From contig NZ_JAJKFT010000010.1 in assembly GCF_020966755.1 (NCBI RefSeq), positions 1,948,720-2,012,719 on the forward strand: 64,000 nucleotides of DNA, read 5' to 3'. Under the pieces are notes generated by a model that ran no database searches, was not told the DNA's origin, and saw nothing but the letters and a program-made list of their open reading frames with translations. Positions 9,001 to 18,394 of the stretch are shown one piece after another; position 1 is the first letter of the stretch; each line of letters opens with the position of its first letter. Source of the stretch: Blastopirellula sediminis (GTDB taxonomy: Bacteria > Planctomycetota > Planctomycetia > Pirellulales > Pirellulaceae). The position numbers and the translations under genes are program-made.

Positions 9001-11154
9001 AACGGCCGCGATCTTACCGGTTGGCAAGTTCAGGGCCCGCCCGGTTGGCGCGTCGAGGACCAGCAGATTGTCGCGGATGGAGAATCGTACCAAGACGCCG
9101 GCTGGCTGATGTTGGAGCAGCCGTATGACGCTTACGAATTGGAATTCGAGTATTCGTTGGGGGCCGGCGGCAATAGCGGTATCTTTCTGGACGGCGATCC
9201 GACCAAGTCCCCGCTCGGGGCTGAGTTCCTGGAAATCCAATTGCTGGACGACGACGCTCCGCAATTCCGCGGTCTTTCCCCCCTGCGCCGTACCGGCAGC
9301 TTGTATGGTCTTGCTCCCGCTACCATTTTGATGGCTGCGCAGAAGACCCCGTGGCGCAAAGTGCGTGTGTCGTTCGACGGGAAGACGGCGACCGTCTACA
9401 TCAACGACGCGATGGTGATGACGCATCAGTTGAGCCGCCAACATGCGACCGGCCATATCGGCTTGCAGCGACACACCGGTCGTGTGGCGTTTCGCAACTT
9501 GCGAGTCCGCGATTTGAACGAAGCCGCCAGCAGCACGACCGACTTCGCGTTGCCGGCCAGTTCGCCGTGGGTCGATCTATTGTCGTTGGTAGAACTGCCG
9601 GATCATGAGTTGAACGGCACGTGGCGTCAGCGCGACGGCAGCGTGATCGGCATCGGCGGAGGCCGAGGACAGTTGATCCTTCCGTACGAGGTGACCGGAA
9701 GTTACGAATTGGAAACGGAGGTCACTCGCCTGGATGGGGACAAGGGAATTGCGCTTCACTTGCCGATCGGTTCGGCTACGTGCAACTTCGTATTGTCGTC
9801 GAGCAGCGGACCATTGCGCGGCTTTCAGGCAGTCGACGGAATACATCTGAATCGTTTGAATCCGTCGACGGGGCTGTCTCAGTGGAATGTCGACATGGTG
9901 AACGGCAAAAAGTACAAACTGGAGATATCGGTTCAATTGAAACCTGAAGATCGAGTTCAACTTTCCGTTGCTTTGGACGGCAAGCGAATTGCGCACTGGA
10001 CCGGCGTTACTCAACAGCTTTCGCAAACTCCGGGGATCGTTTTTCCGCATCCCGATGTGCTGGGACTTTACGTGAACCAAACGTCGGCCGAGTTTCATTC
10101 GCTCAAGCTGCGCCATCTGGGCGATGGCGAGGGAAAGCCGCTTCAGGGAGACTGGAAATCGTCCTATTCGAAAGTGGCGGATCGGCCGCCGGCTGCGGTG
10201 ATCGGCGATTGCGAACTTTGGAATGGTCGCTATTACTATCATTCGCCGGAACGAATGAAACTCGATCGTGCCCAACGATTGGCCGTTGCAATGAATGGCC
10301 GGTTACTGCTGGTTTCGTCGCCGGAAGAGGGAGACGCGATAAGGCGAATTCTGCCTAACGACACGATCTGGACCGCCGCATGGCGGCGAAACGTAGCAAA
10401 TGAATGGTATGACGAGCGAAACCGCCGACTTTCCTACTTCGGAACGTGGGATGCCGGCGGCGGGTACGACAGTCGGCCGCTTGAGCAGTTCATGGCGTTC
10501 TGCAGCGTGCCGCCGTCGCCATGGGAAGCGGGACGAACGAAATACATGGATATTGACGCCAATCGTTCCTTGACAGTGTTGATCGAATGGGGAGAAGAGT
10601 ACCCCGCCGCGCAGACGCCGCGAACATATGTGAGCGAGCCGCGACTGGCGGACCTCGATCCGCAGCAAGGGAACATGATAGTGCAACTGGACGAATGGGA
10701 CGTCACCCCCAGCACTAGCGTCTTTCGCGATCTTGACGGCTATTTGCAGATGAACGAACCGGACACGACCGTCCTGACCAAGAAGACCGATTGGGGCGCC
10801 GTCGACGTTCGGTTCGTCGTTTCGGCGTCGAAAGGGACCGAAGCGTACTTCGTCTTTGAAAAGCAGGATAACTTCGCGATCACTTCGTCGATTCGGGACG
10901 ACCAGAATGCGATCTCGGTTGGCTATCAAGGACTCAACTTCGCCGCCCGTGAGTCGGGGAAGACGAAGGTGAGTATTCCGTACGAACAAGATTTTGAGTT
11001 GCGATTTCGCACGCGACCCGGCGGTCGCTGGATCGACGTCAACGGGGCGATGGCTTCCGGCATCGCTTGGAGCCAAACGCCGTCCGGGGCGATCGGGATT
11101 CAGTTGAAGAAAGGGAGTCTGACGATCAAACGGGTGGAAATCATGAAGAGGTAG
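6010..11154 (+). CDS. Receptor-like Ser/Thr kinase with lectin-like and DUF1080 ectodomain
   Basis: 1714 residues. Order: helical leader 1-145; Hanks-type kinase about 147-405 (GEGGMGQV, Lys176 in VALKVL, HRDIKPAN from 268, DMG at 288 in place of DFG); linker; transmembrane helix about 470-494; a small beta domain (SISISDDDLVAHL); jelly-roll-like module beginning WVDLLSQI; C-type-lectin-like module (WNGKSYYIS, GRLLTISSEAE, CFAIIEWGEE); DUF1080 module (IFNGRDLTGW); a second jelly-roll + lectin-like pair (WVDLLSLVELPDH to VLIEWGEEY); and a C-terminal beta domain. The ectodomain of about 1200 residues suggests sensing of glycans or other extracellular polymers (inference). It begins inside the remnant gene by an ATGA overlap and is followed 72 nt later by a paralogue. 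Confidence 0.9.
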   Translation: MKIDQNILDLLLQWEEATAEGRPLDVTALTAERPDLAEALDRHIAALKRLAWLNQNDDGQPSPNLPSMQSLGDSLLLPDGVDLIQLQANLSKAEIVDPEKLNELLRVRAPKNAWQLSSQLLEASLLTRFQLRAIAHGKTRGLKLGRYVILDKIGEGGMGQVYRAWHSRMDREVALKVLPRESMSKADGVARFNQEVQVASQLSHPNIVTAFDADEAEGLHFLVMEFVNGKDLSSIVRRDGPLSVSQAIDCVTQAARGLEYAHSVGLVHRDIKPANLLLDDSGVVKILDMGIARMEGSDDTNLTQNGVVMGTIDYMAPEQAIDAKSVDGRADIYSLGCSLYFLLTRRPPFTGETLMAKLLAHRDVLPPKLQGLRKDIPAGLELIYQKCMAKRPDHRYANATELIADLEKLGPQASGAMAPIGLQRPEAELETSPTGVLETQAYVGTNLAVSPARSLVTELRTKLRLPDRFGVIFLGIVGLVLLLIGGYFGMGFLFQGPGAGNLSISISDDDLVAHLRDQVVTIVNEKTNKSTDIMLNSTELDQSLTPGDYRFVLESTSGIKTDSSRLTISNGEDSQVRIYWEPPTPDPTAIVKNGETEEMPAAPADGKSGEEKSASTAPPIAASSLPEIEVPNGTWVDLLSQIQLPDHVIFGDWSRSGTSLVGNSGIHRRVMAPYAIKGDYLLEMEFTRSSGDEAVGLHLPVADTSCDFLLSGWQGRLNGLRKINDNNLDRQPQFADSVKAGPAIANGKRHKVLVQVKAVSPFETNIRVALDDVPYLDWTGDNQSLINDAETIFPLVQAPGIFLFSSPTEIHSFRLQHLQNGEGRQLGDDWGYPFFPVANEAPSYLDPWCLKWNGKSYYISAEKVNLPDAQRIAKRYHGRLLTISSEAEQAFIFEHTKGQNFWMSGWRNMRTAGWRDDRGRKMTFQGRWAPGQPDNTTSNSEFFLGGYYPSADQFGWNDYPAHAACFAIIEWGEEDPSGGSPPSADTVASGNGWQSIFNGRDLTGWQVQGPPGWRVEDQQIVADGESYQDAGWLMLEQPYDAYELEFEYSLGAGGNSGIFLDGDPTKSPLGAEFLEIQLLDDDAPQFRGLSPLRRTGSLYGLAPATILMAAQKTPWRKVRVSFDGKTATVYINDAMVMTHQLSRQHATGHIGLQRHTGRVAFRNLRVRDLNEAASSTTDFALPASSPWVDLLSLVELPDHELNGTWRQRDGSVIGIGGGRGQLILPYEVTGSYELETEVTRLDGDKGIALHLPIGSATCNFVLSSSSGPLRGFQAVDGIHLNRLNPSTGLSQWNVDMVNGKKYKLEISVQLKPEDRVQLSVALDGKRIAHWTGVTQQLSQTPGIVFPHPDVLGLYVNQTSAEFHSLKLRHLGDGEGKPLQGDWKSSYSKVADRPPAAVIGDCELWNGRYYYHSPERMKLDRAQRLAVAMNGRLLLVSSPEEGDAIRRILPNDTIWTAAWRRNVANEWYDERNRRLSYFGTWDAGGGYDSRPLEQFMAFCSVPPSPWEAGRTKYMDIDANRSLTVLIEWGEEYPAAQTPRTYVSEPRLADLDPQQGNMIVQLDEWDVTPSTSVFRDLDGYLQMNEPDTTVLTKKTDWGAVDVRFVVSASKGTEAYFVFEKQDNFAITSSIRDDQNAISVGYQGLNFAARESGKTKVSIPYEQDFELRFRTRPGGRWIDVNGAMASGIAWSQTPSGAIGIQLKKGSLTIKRVEIMKR

Positions 11155-11226
11155 TCGCCGTTGACGTTCGGAGCGGCGAGCGTAGTTTTCCCTTTTACGT
11201 GTTCCTATCGAGAGTCGCTTTGTTCG

Positions 11227-14200
11227 ATGACGATTGACGCACGCATCTTGGACCTATTGATTCAATGGGAAGAGGAAGCGTCGGCGGGCCGCGCCGTCGA
11301 TCTTCAGCAACTTGCTGGCGGAGATCCTCAACTCGCACGGCGGTTGCAGCGGCATATCGATCGCTTGGGCAAGGTCGCCTGGCTGGGGCGAGAGGTTGAC
11401 GGCGAATCGCAAATTGAGTTGCCGCAACGCGAGACGCTGCAAACCGGCATGCTGTTGCCAGACGGCGTGCAATTGGCTTCGCTTCGCGAGAATCTGGAGA
11501 AATCCGAGCTCCTTTCGCCCGAAGTCCTGGCGGCGGCGTTTGAAACTCCGCACGCCGCCAACGTCTACCGATTGTCCGCCTACCTGCTGGATTCGGAGTT
11601 GCTGACGAGATTTCAGCTCCGCGCGATCGCGCATGGAACGACGCGCGGCTTGATCCTGGGACGCTACATGATCCTCGACAAGCTGGGCGAAGGGGGAATG
11701 GGGCAGGTCTACAGGGCGCGACACCGGCGTATGGATCGTATCGTAGCGCTCAAAGTCCTGCCGCGAGACTTGATGTCGCAGCCCCACGCGATCGATCGTT
11801 TCAATCAAGAGATGCAAGTCGCCGCGCAGCTGCATCATCGGAACATCGTTCGCGCCTATGACGCCGACGAGGCGGAAGGGCTCCACTTTTTCGTGATGGA
11901 ATACGTCGCCGGCAGCGATCTGCAGAGCGTCGTTCGGAGCGAAGGTCCTCTCGCTCCGTCCCAAGCGATCGATTGCGTCCTCCAAGCGGCGAGCGGTTTG
12001 GAATACGCCCACGGCGTCGGCCTGGTGCATCGCGACATCAAGCCGGCGAACTTGCTGCTGGATGGTGATGGGACGGTCAAGATTCTGGACATGGGAATCG
12101 CCCGACTGCGACAGCCGAACGCCGAGAAAGCGAGCTTGACGCAGGATGGAATGGTGATGGGGACCGCCGACTTCATGGCGCCGGAACAAGCGATTAGCTC
12201 GAAGTCGGTCACGCCGCAAGCCGATATCTATAGCCTCGGCTGTACCCTTTACTATATTCTCACGGGGCAGCCTCCCTTTGAAGGAGATACGCTGATCACC
12301 AAATTGCTGGCGCATCGAGAGCAAGAGCCGCCGCGATTGTCGGCATTCCGAAGCGATATTCCGCTGTCGCTGGAACGAATCTATCAGCGATGCATGGCGA
12401 AGCGACCGATGGAGCGATATCTCTCAGCCGCCGAATTGATCGACGACCTGCAGCGACTACAACCGCAAGTCAAATCGTTGCCGGCCGTTCGTAATGCGCC
12501 GTCGGTTCTCGTTCCGGCCGCCAAAGCCGATACGGCGCCGACGGGCCTGATCGAGATGCTGCCGAGAATCGGCACAAGTCTGCTGGCCGAAACGTTGGAG
12601 ATTGTGCCGCCGCGTCGGCGACCGATGTTGTACGGCGCCCTGGCTTGCGTAGCGCTGGTTTTGCTCGCCGCGATCGGCTGGAATTTACTCCCCATGACCG
12701 CGTCTTCCGGCAGCCTGGCGATCTCGATAGCGGATGACGACTTCGTCGCCCATCTGCGCGACCACGAATTGGAACTGATTAACGCCAAGACGAACAAGCC
12801 GACCAAAATCAAGCTGATCAGTTCGCAGCAGATCGCCGCCTTGCCGGCGGGACGCTATCGCGTTGTGGAAACCGACGGCGAGGGGATGACGGCCGACGTC
12901 GCCGAATTCACGATCGCCAGCGGCGAGCGGACGCCGCTGCATCTTGAATGGGCGACTGTCGAAGAAAAGCGGAAGATGGGCGAGCAACTCGCGGTCGATG
13001 CAACAACCGCAGACGCTACGCCAGTTGTCGCCGAAATGCCGGCAGCTTCGACGCCAGCGGAAAGTGCGCCGGCAATAACGGAAAGCGCCGCGGAGGCGCC
13101 TGGCCAGTGGAAGTCAATCTTCAATGGAAAGGACCTCACTGGTTGGACGCAATCCGCGGGGACTAAAAAGTGGTTTGTCGCAAACGGCGAGTTGAATGGG
13201 ACCGACGCTACTACCGCACTTGTTTCGGATCGACATGACTATCAGGATTTTCGTTTGCGGATGGAGGCGTATCTTGCAGAAGGGGTCAATTCCGGAATCT
13301 CGGTGCGGACGGCGACCGATTCGTATGATCCAAAGACGTTTGCCTACGACGGTTGGGTACTGAGAGACTCACGCTACGAATTCGAACTCCACATTCCCAC
13401 CAATCAGCAACATGACACCATCGGAACTGTGTTTCGCGTCGCTGGGTACAAATTGACTTCGTACGCGGCCAAAAACAGCCAACGCGTCGTCCAGCCGAAT
13501 CGTTGGTTCCAGTTTGAATTAGAAGCGATCGGCGGCAAAATGGCGGTCTACGTTGATGGCCGCAAGGTGAGCGAGGGAATCGATCCGAAGCCGTTGGGGG
13601 CGGGAGCGATTGCGTTTGTCAACTTCTTTCCGGTAAAGGACGCCGCGATTCGATTTCGCAATATTGAAATCCAGGAGTTGGACGCTGGCGTCACGACGTC
13701 GGAGTCCGTACCGCCTCCCGGCGCCGCCGGCGCGGCGCTGGACCGTCCATGGATCGATGCGCTGTCGCTGGTTAAGTTCCCTGATCATGCGATCACGGGG
13801 AGTTGGGGGCGGAACGGCGATAGCGTTATCGGACTGCGAACGATGAACTCGCGGCTTATGGTCCCTTACGCGCTGAACGGAAGTTACGAGTTGGAAATGG
13901 AGTTTACCCGGCTCGAAGGAGACGATGCTCTCGGCGTTCATTTGCCGATCAACGAGTCTTCCTGCGCCCTGGTCATGTCCGGGTTTCACGGGGGGCCGCT
14001 CGGCAGCGGACTTCGGATGGTTGACGGCCTGGAGTTGCGAGATTACCCCGCTTCATCAAGCGCATTCGCTCAGGGGGTTATGATTGTCAATGGGCGTCGT
14101 TATCAATTGGCGTTGCGGGTGAACGTGGGCGCGTCATCCGATGTTGCGATCTCAGCTCGTTTGAATGATCAAGAGATCCTGGATTGGCATGGGACATCAG

Positions 14201-14805
14201 ATCAGTTGTCCAATTCGCCGCAGTGGGCTTTGCCGATGGAATGTGCGCTCGCACTACTCATGTACGATTCCAGCTACGAGATACACTCGTTGCGGGTCAG
14301 GCCTTTGGAAGGGGGGCAGGGAGTCTCGTTGGCGCACGATTGGGGAACCCCGTTCTATCCTGTCGCCGATCGGCCGCCTGACGAGATTGCAAATCAATGC
14401 TCGACGTGGAACGGACGCACGTATTTCCTTTCCCCTAATCGGATGAATCTGATTGAATCTCAAAAACTGGCGCGCCGGCTGCAAGGGAGACTATTGACGA
14501 TTTCGTCTCCGGAAGAATCGGCGGCCATTGCCGAGATTGCCGCGCGAAAACCGATCTGGACGGCCGGCTGGCGTCCCAGCGGTAATGATCCTTGGAGGGA
14601 TGAACGAAACCGCCCATTGAGATTCTTGCCGGAGTGGCAGGCGAAGCAGCCCGATAATTGGTATGGCCGGGAAGCCTTCTTGGTCGTGGAAATGCCCGGC
14701 ACGAATAGTAACAAGGGAGTGACGCCGTTAGCGAACGATGTGATGCCTCACTTGAAATGGCTGTACCCCGTGATCGAATGGGGAGAGGAATATCCCGATC
14801 CGTAA
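11227..14805 (+). CDS. Receptor-like Ser/Thr kinase, paralogue with shorter ectodomain
   Basis: 1192 residues from ATG 11227, chosen because MTIDARILDLLIQWEE aligns with the starts of the two preceding paralogues; the upstream in-frame stretch begins with TTG. Leader 1-145, kinase about 147-408 (GEGGMGQV, HRDIKPAN from 268, DMG), transmembrane helix about 468-489, small beta domain (SLAISIADDDFVAHL), DUF1080 module (IFNGKDLTGWTQ), jelly-roll-like module (WIDALSLVKFPDH), and a C-terminal C-type-lectin-like module (WNGRTYFLS, GRLLTISSPEE, PVIEWGEEY). Compared with the gene before it, one jelly-roll/lectin pair and the last beta domain are missing, and DUF1080 sits first, so the modules have been shuffled. 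It is probably the last gene of the sigma-kinase operon. Confidence 0.9.
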   Translation: MTIDARILDLLIQWEEEASAGRAVDLQQLAGGDPQLARRLQRHIDRLGKVAWLGREVDGESQIELPQRETLQTGMLLPDGVQLASLRENLEKSELLSPEVLAAAFETPHAANVYRLSAYLLDSELLTRFQLRAIAHGTTRGLILGRYMILDKLGEGGMGQVYRARHRRMDRIVALKVLPRDLMSQPHAIDRFNQEMQVAAQLHHRNIVRAYDADEAEGLHFFVMEYVAGSDLQSVVRSEGPLAPSQAIDCVLQAASGLEYAHGVGLVHRDIKPANLLLDGDGTVKILDMGIARLRQPNAEKASLTQDGMVMGTADFMAPEQAISSKSVTPQADIYSLGCTLYYILTGQPPFEGDTLITKLLAHREQEPPRLSAFRSDIPLSLERIYQRCMAKRPMERYLSAAELIDDLQRLQPQVKSLPAVRNAPSVLVPAAKADTAPTGLIEMLPRIGTSLLAETLEIVPPRRRPMLYGALACVALVLLAAIGWNLLPMTASSGSLAISIADDDFVAHLRDHELELINAKTNKPTKIKLISSQQIAALPAGRYRVVETDGEGMTADVAEFTIASGERTPLHLEWATVEEKRKMGEQLAVDATTADATPVVAEMPAASTPAESAPAITESAAEAPGQWKSIFNGKDLTGWTQSAGTKKWFVANGELNGTDATTALVSDRHDYQDFRLRMEAYLAEGVNSGISVRTATDSYDPKTFAYDGWVLRDSRYEFELHIPTNQQHDTIGTVFRVAGYKLTSYAAKNSQRVVQPNRWFQFELEAIGGKMAVYVDGRKVSEGIDPKPLGAGAIAFVNFFPVKDAAIRFRNIEIQELDAGVTTSESVPPPGAAGAALDRPWIDALSLVKFPDHAITGSWGRNGDSVIGLRTMNSRLMVPYALNGSYELEMEFTRLEGDDALGVHLPINESSCALVMSGFHGGPLGSGLRMVDGLELRDYPASSSAFAQGVMIVNGRRYQLALRVNVGASSDVAISARLNDQEILDWHGTSDQLSNSPQWALPMECALALLMYDSSYEIHSLRVRPLEGGQGVSLAHDWGTPFYPVADRPPDEIANQCSTWNGRTYFLSPNRMNLIESQKLARRLQGRLLTISSPEESAAIAEIAARKPIWTAGWRPSGNDPWRDERNRPLRFLPEWQAKQPDNWYGREAFLVVEMPGTNSNKGVTPLANDVMPHLKWLYPVIEWGEEYPDP

Positions 14806-14937
14806 ATCGCGCCACTTTCGAGTGTTTGGCAGTTTCTCGGAGTCGCGCCCCCCAGAACTCGTGCTGCCCGAACTTCTTCTGCGTGCTACAGTTAAGAATT
14901 CTTTTGGGGAGGAGCGTTACGGGGACCTGCCGGAAGC

Positions 14938-16842
14938 ATGCCGATGACGGACGAACAAGCGTCGACTGACAAAGACGAACACAAGGGCTCATGGGCCAAG
15001 TTGTCGCTGGTTGCGCTGGGGGTCGTTTACGGCGACATCGGTACGAGTCCTCTCTACGCGATGCGGGAATGCTTTCAGGCGGAACACGCGGTCGCTGCGT
15101 CGCATGATCATGTCCTCGGCGTCCTTTCGCTGATCTTCTGGGCGCTGGCGATCGTCATTTCGACCAAATACCTCATCTTCATCCTGCAAGCCGACAACGA
15201 AGGAGAAGGGGGGATTCTGGCGCTGGCGGCGCTTGTTTCTTCCAATGACACGCAAAACGAATATCGACGCTGGGTCATCTTCACCCTGGGTCTGCTCGGC
15301 GGTTCGTTGCTTTACGCCGACGGAATGATCACTCCGGCGATTTCGGTCTTGAGCGCCGTCGAAGGGATCGAGGTCGCGACGCCGGCGCTCGATCACTTCG
15401 TCGAGCCAATTACCATCGCCATTCTGATCGGGTTGTTCCTGTTTCAAAAACGGGGCACCGCCAGCGTGGGAACGGTGTTTGGGCCGGTCATGATGATTTG
15501 GTTCGCCGTCTTGGCTGGCATGGGCATCTTCCAGCTGATTCAGGCTCCGCAAGTGCTGACCGCGATCAATCCGGTCTATGCGATTCGGATGCTTTCGGAG
15601 AACGGACTTGCCGGCTATTTAGTTTTGGGGTCGGTCTTTTTGGTCGTGACCGGTGGGGAAGCGCTCTACGCCGACATGGGGCACTTCGGCAAACAGCCGA
15701 TTCGCATCAGTTGGTATTACGTCGTGCTGCCGTCGTTACTGCTGAACTACTTTGGCCAAGGGGCGTTTCTGCTTCGCAATCCGGAAGGCGCCGTCAATCC
15801 GTTCTATCTGATGGCGCCTGGCTGGGCGCTCTATCCACTGGTCTTGTTGTCGACCATCGCTACGGTGATTGCGTCGCAAGCGGTGATCACCGGCGCCTAT
15901 TCGCTGACGCTGCAAGCGATTCAGCTTGGCTATAGCCCCCGCACGACGATTCGCCATACGTCGGCAGAGCAAATTGGTCAAATCTACATCCCCCTGATCA
16001 ACTGGACGCTGATGTTCGCGTGCATCGGGTTAGTGCTCGGCTTTCGTTCCTCGAACAACCTGGCCGCGGCGTACGGCGTCGCCGTAACGATCACAATGGT
16101 GATCACCACGGTCCTCTTTTTCCTGCTGACGCGCATGCGGTGGAATTGGCCGCTGCCGCTGGCGCTGACGGTTTCGGGGATCTTCCTGGTCGTCGATCTT
16201 TCGTTCCTGGGAGCGAACCTCTTCAAGATTTCTAACGGCGGGTGGTTTCCGCTGTTGGTAGCTGGCGCCGCCTACACGCTGATGTCGACTTGGATGTCGG
16301 GACAACGACTCCTCGCGCGGCGGATTCGCGAACGGGCCCTCTCGGTCGAGCTTTTCATCGCCGACCTGATGAACGATCCTCCCCGCCGCGTTCCGGGGAT
16401 TGCGGTGTTCATGACCGGCAATCCTGTCGGCACGCCGCCAGCGCTGCGGCGGAACGTCCGTCACAACAAGGTGCTGCACGAGCAAGTCGTCTTCTTGACC
16501 GTCACCACCGCCAGCGTTCCGCATGTGCGATTGGCGAAGCGGGTTGAGTTTGAGGAAATCGGCGAAGGGTTTTTCCGCATCCAGATCAGCTACGGCTTTA
16601 TGGATTCGCCCCATATTCCTCTCACCCTGGCGACAATTCCGACCGACCAGCTGAATCTTCAAGGGGAAGACGTCACGTACTTCCTGGGAACCGAACGTCT
16701 GCTGGCGACGGAGCGACCGGGAATGGCGATGTGGCGCGAACGGCTGTTCGCCTGGATGGCGCGCAACGCTCAGCCGGCGACCGCCTACTTCTATCTGCCG
16801 CCGGACCAGGTGATCGAAATCGGTTCGCAAGTCGAGCTGTAA
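14938..16842 (+). CDS. kup: KUP-family potassium transporter
   Basis: 634 residues (or 632 from the second Met at 14944, for which GGAAG is better spaced). The start of the hydrophobic part carries the KUP signature LVALGVVYGDIGTSPLYA, followed by about 12 transmembrane segments and a C-terminal cytoplasmic domain of about 150 residues (NPVGTPPALRRNVRHNKVLHE). The length matches the bacterial Kup family. It is expected to import K+ with protons across the inner membrane. It stands alone after the kinase array and converges with the ceramidase-family gene. Nothing in the sequence shows its regulation. Confidence 0.95.
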   Translation: MPMTDEQASTDKDEHKGSWAKLSLVALGVVYGDIGTSPLYAMRECFQAEHAVAASHDHVLGVLSLIFWALAIVISTKYLIFILQADNEGEGGILALAALVSSNDTQNEYRRWVIFTLGLLGGSLLYADGMITPAISVLSAVEGIEVATPALDHFVEPITIAILIGLFLFQKRGTASVGTVFGPVMMIWFAVLAGMGIFQLIQAPQVLTAINPVYAIRMLSENGLAGYLVLGSVFLVVTGGEALYADMGHFGKQPIRISWYYVVLPSLLLNYFGQGAFLLRNPEGAVNPFYLMAPGWALYPLVLLSTIATVIASQAVITGAYSLTLQAIQLGYSPRTTIRHTSAEQIGQIYIPLINWTLMFACIGLVLGFRSSNNLAAAYGVAVTITMVITTVLFFLLTRMRWNWPLPLALTVSGIFLVVDLSFLGANLFKISNGGWFPLLVAGAAYTLMSTWMSGQRLLARRIRERALSVELFIADLMNDPPRRVPGIAVFMTGNPVGTPPALRRNVRHNKVLHEQVVFLTVTTASVPHVRLAKRVEFEEIGEGFFRIQISYGFMDSPHIPLTLATIPTDQLNLQGEDVTYFLGTERLLATERPGMAMWRERLFAWMARNAQPATAYFYLPPDQVIEIGSQVEL

Positions 16843-16867
16843 TCGCCGTGCCCGCTACTGGCCTGCT

Positions 16868-16887
16868 GCGTAAGCGAGGGAATGCGG
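16868..16887. repeat. Single arm of a dispersed REP-like element
   Basis: GCGTAAGCGAGGGAATGCGG here is, in reverse complement, nearly the same as the right arm of the hairpin at 41638-41658 (one extra T and one base change). It lies in the 91-nt space between convergent genes. Confidence 0.5.
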
Positions 16888-16933
16888 AACGCCTCTGCGA
16901 GACGAGCTTCCTGTCGGCTCACGTGCCAATGCG

Positions 16934-18370
16934 CTACCAGGACAACACCTTTTGGAGCAGGCGATTCGCGTTTGTCGGCGAAGTCAGCTGTCGCACCACT
17001 TGCGACATCGCTTCGATCGTCTCTTCCAGGGCGCCCAGATCGAACGGCGTTTGCGTTACGGGATAGATGTCGATGTGGTAGAGAGGCGCCGGAGGCAGAT
17101 AACCGACCGAGCCGTTTAGCAGGTTCACGCAGATGATCGTTTGCTTGGGAAAGCGGCGGCGAAGCTCAAGCTGCAAGATCGAATACGATTCGGCCATGCT
17201 GCCGATGAGAATCGCGTCTCCGATTCGCCAGGCCCAGATCGGTAGCGAGTAGGTGTCTTCATCCCCCAGCGAACGGCGAATGTCCCGTTTGCGGCGCAAT
17301 CGTTCGGCGATCGCGCGATTGGTGCAAGCGGCTCGTTGTCGTTCAAACTCGGCGGCGGAAGGCCAATCTTTCAGGGGAACTTCGACGCTCGACTCGATCG
17401 CCGTCAGTTGCGAACTGGGAGTCGCGGGCTCATGGCGCCAAACGGCGAGCGAAGCGCCGGACTCGACCACCTCTCGATAGACGAGATTCGTTCCCGGCGG
17501 CTCCATGTTTTCGAGCGTCGCCAGTGCGGCGTAGGCGAGTTGTCGGCCATGCCGATCGACCGTTTCCGTGTCGGCCACATATTGATAACGGGGCGCCAGG
17601 TCGCCGGAGGCGCCTTGCAGGAACAAAGCCGTCGCGCCGGTTTGCTGTGCGATCAGCTCGCGCATCGCGCCGAGATAGTCGGGTGAGATCGCATGGTTCT
17701 CCCAGGCAAGCGTCGTCGGATGGCAGGCGTAATTGACCAGAACGCCGCGCAATGCCCCGACGTTATCAGTCAACCGGCCGACCAGCAGCGTGTCGTCCGC
17801 TTGGGCCGTTGGATTGAAACCGCACAAGACGCGATCGGTGCTGACGTTCGGATCAATCAAGTCTCGATTGGTCGCCAGGCTGCAGCGCCCGGTCTGCCAA
17901 TCAAGCGTCGCGGCGAACGTGTTATCGAGGGCGGCGCGGATCGTACGAATTAACGTCGCCTGCAAATCTTCGAGCCACTGTTGCTGCAGCGTCTGACCAG
18001 GCAGACCAGGATCAAGCTCGGCCAGCGGCGGTGATGCGTGATTGTGCGCGAGGCCGAAGAGAAACTGTTCCGGCGCGAGCGAGAACTCTTGCAGCACCGT
18101 CGTTTGAAGCTGCTGAAACGTTTCCAGCGTTTGCCACCAACCGAGATCGGCGTCGACCAGCACCAGCGGCGGTGAGTTCTCATCTGCGCGCAGCGCTAGC
18201 GCCGTCAAGATCAGCGGGCGATGAATCGCAGTGGCGACGTCATGTTCGGCGGCGCCCCAACAGCGAGAGTAAACGCCGAGCGGCGGCGTAATGTCGGCGG
18301 TCGCCAAGCCGGCGCATCCTGACCAGCCAGCATGGGCATATTGGAAGGGAGGAGTGGGAGAGGAGGTCAT
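16934..18370 (-). CDS. Neutral/alkaline ceramidase-family protein (N-terminal domain type)
   Basis: 478 residues. The family pattern is visible in AGLATADITPPLG near the N-terminus, an AHNHASPP zinc-site-like motif, VNYACHPTT and FLQGASGDLAPRY. There is no signal peptide, so it is probably cytoplasmic, unlike secreted ceramidases, and it lacks the extra C-terminal domain of large ceramidases. It starts 24 nt after the stop of a galactonate-dehydratase-family gene on the same strand, so the two probably form an operon. The true substrate may be another amide or ester linked to sugar metabolism rather than ceramide (inference from context). Confidence 0.8.
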   Translation of the reverse strand: MTSSPTPPFQYAHAGWSGCAGLATADITPPLGVYSRCWGAAEHDVATAIHRPLILTALALRADENSPPLVLVDADLGWWQTLETFQQLQTTVLQEFSLAPEQFLFGLAHNHASPPLAELDPGLPGQTLQQQWLEDLQATLIRTIRAALDNTFAATLDWQTGRCSLATNRDLIDPNVSTDRVLCGFNPTAQADDTLLVGRLTDNVGALRGVLVNYACHPTTLAWENHAISPDYLGAMRELIAQQTGATALFLQGASGDLAPRYQYVADTETVDRHGRQLAYAALATLENMEPPGTNLVYREVVESGASLAVWRHEPATPSSQLTAIESSVEVPLKDWPSAAEFERQRAACTNRAIAERLRRKRDIRRSLGDEDTYSLPIWAWRIGDAILIGSMAESYSILQLELRRRFPKQTIICVNLLNGSVGYLPPAPLYHIDIYPVTQTPFDLGALEETIEAMSQVVRQLTSPTNANRLLQKVLSW

Positions 18371-18394
18371 CGGTTTGCTTTCCGTGCGTGCGAA

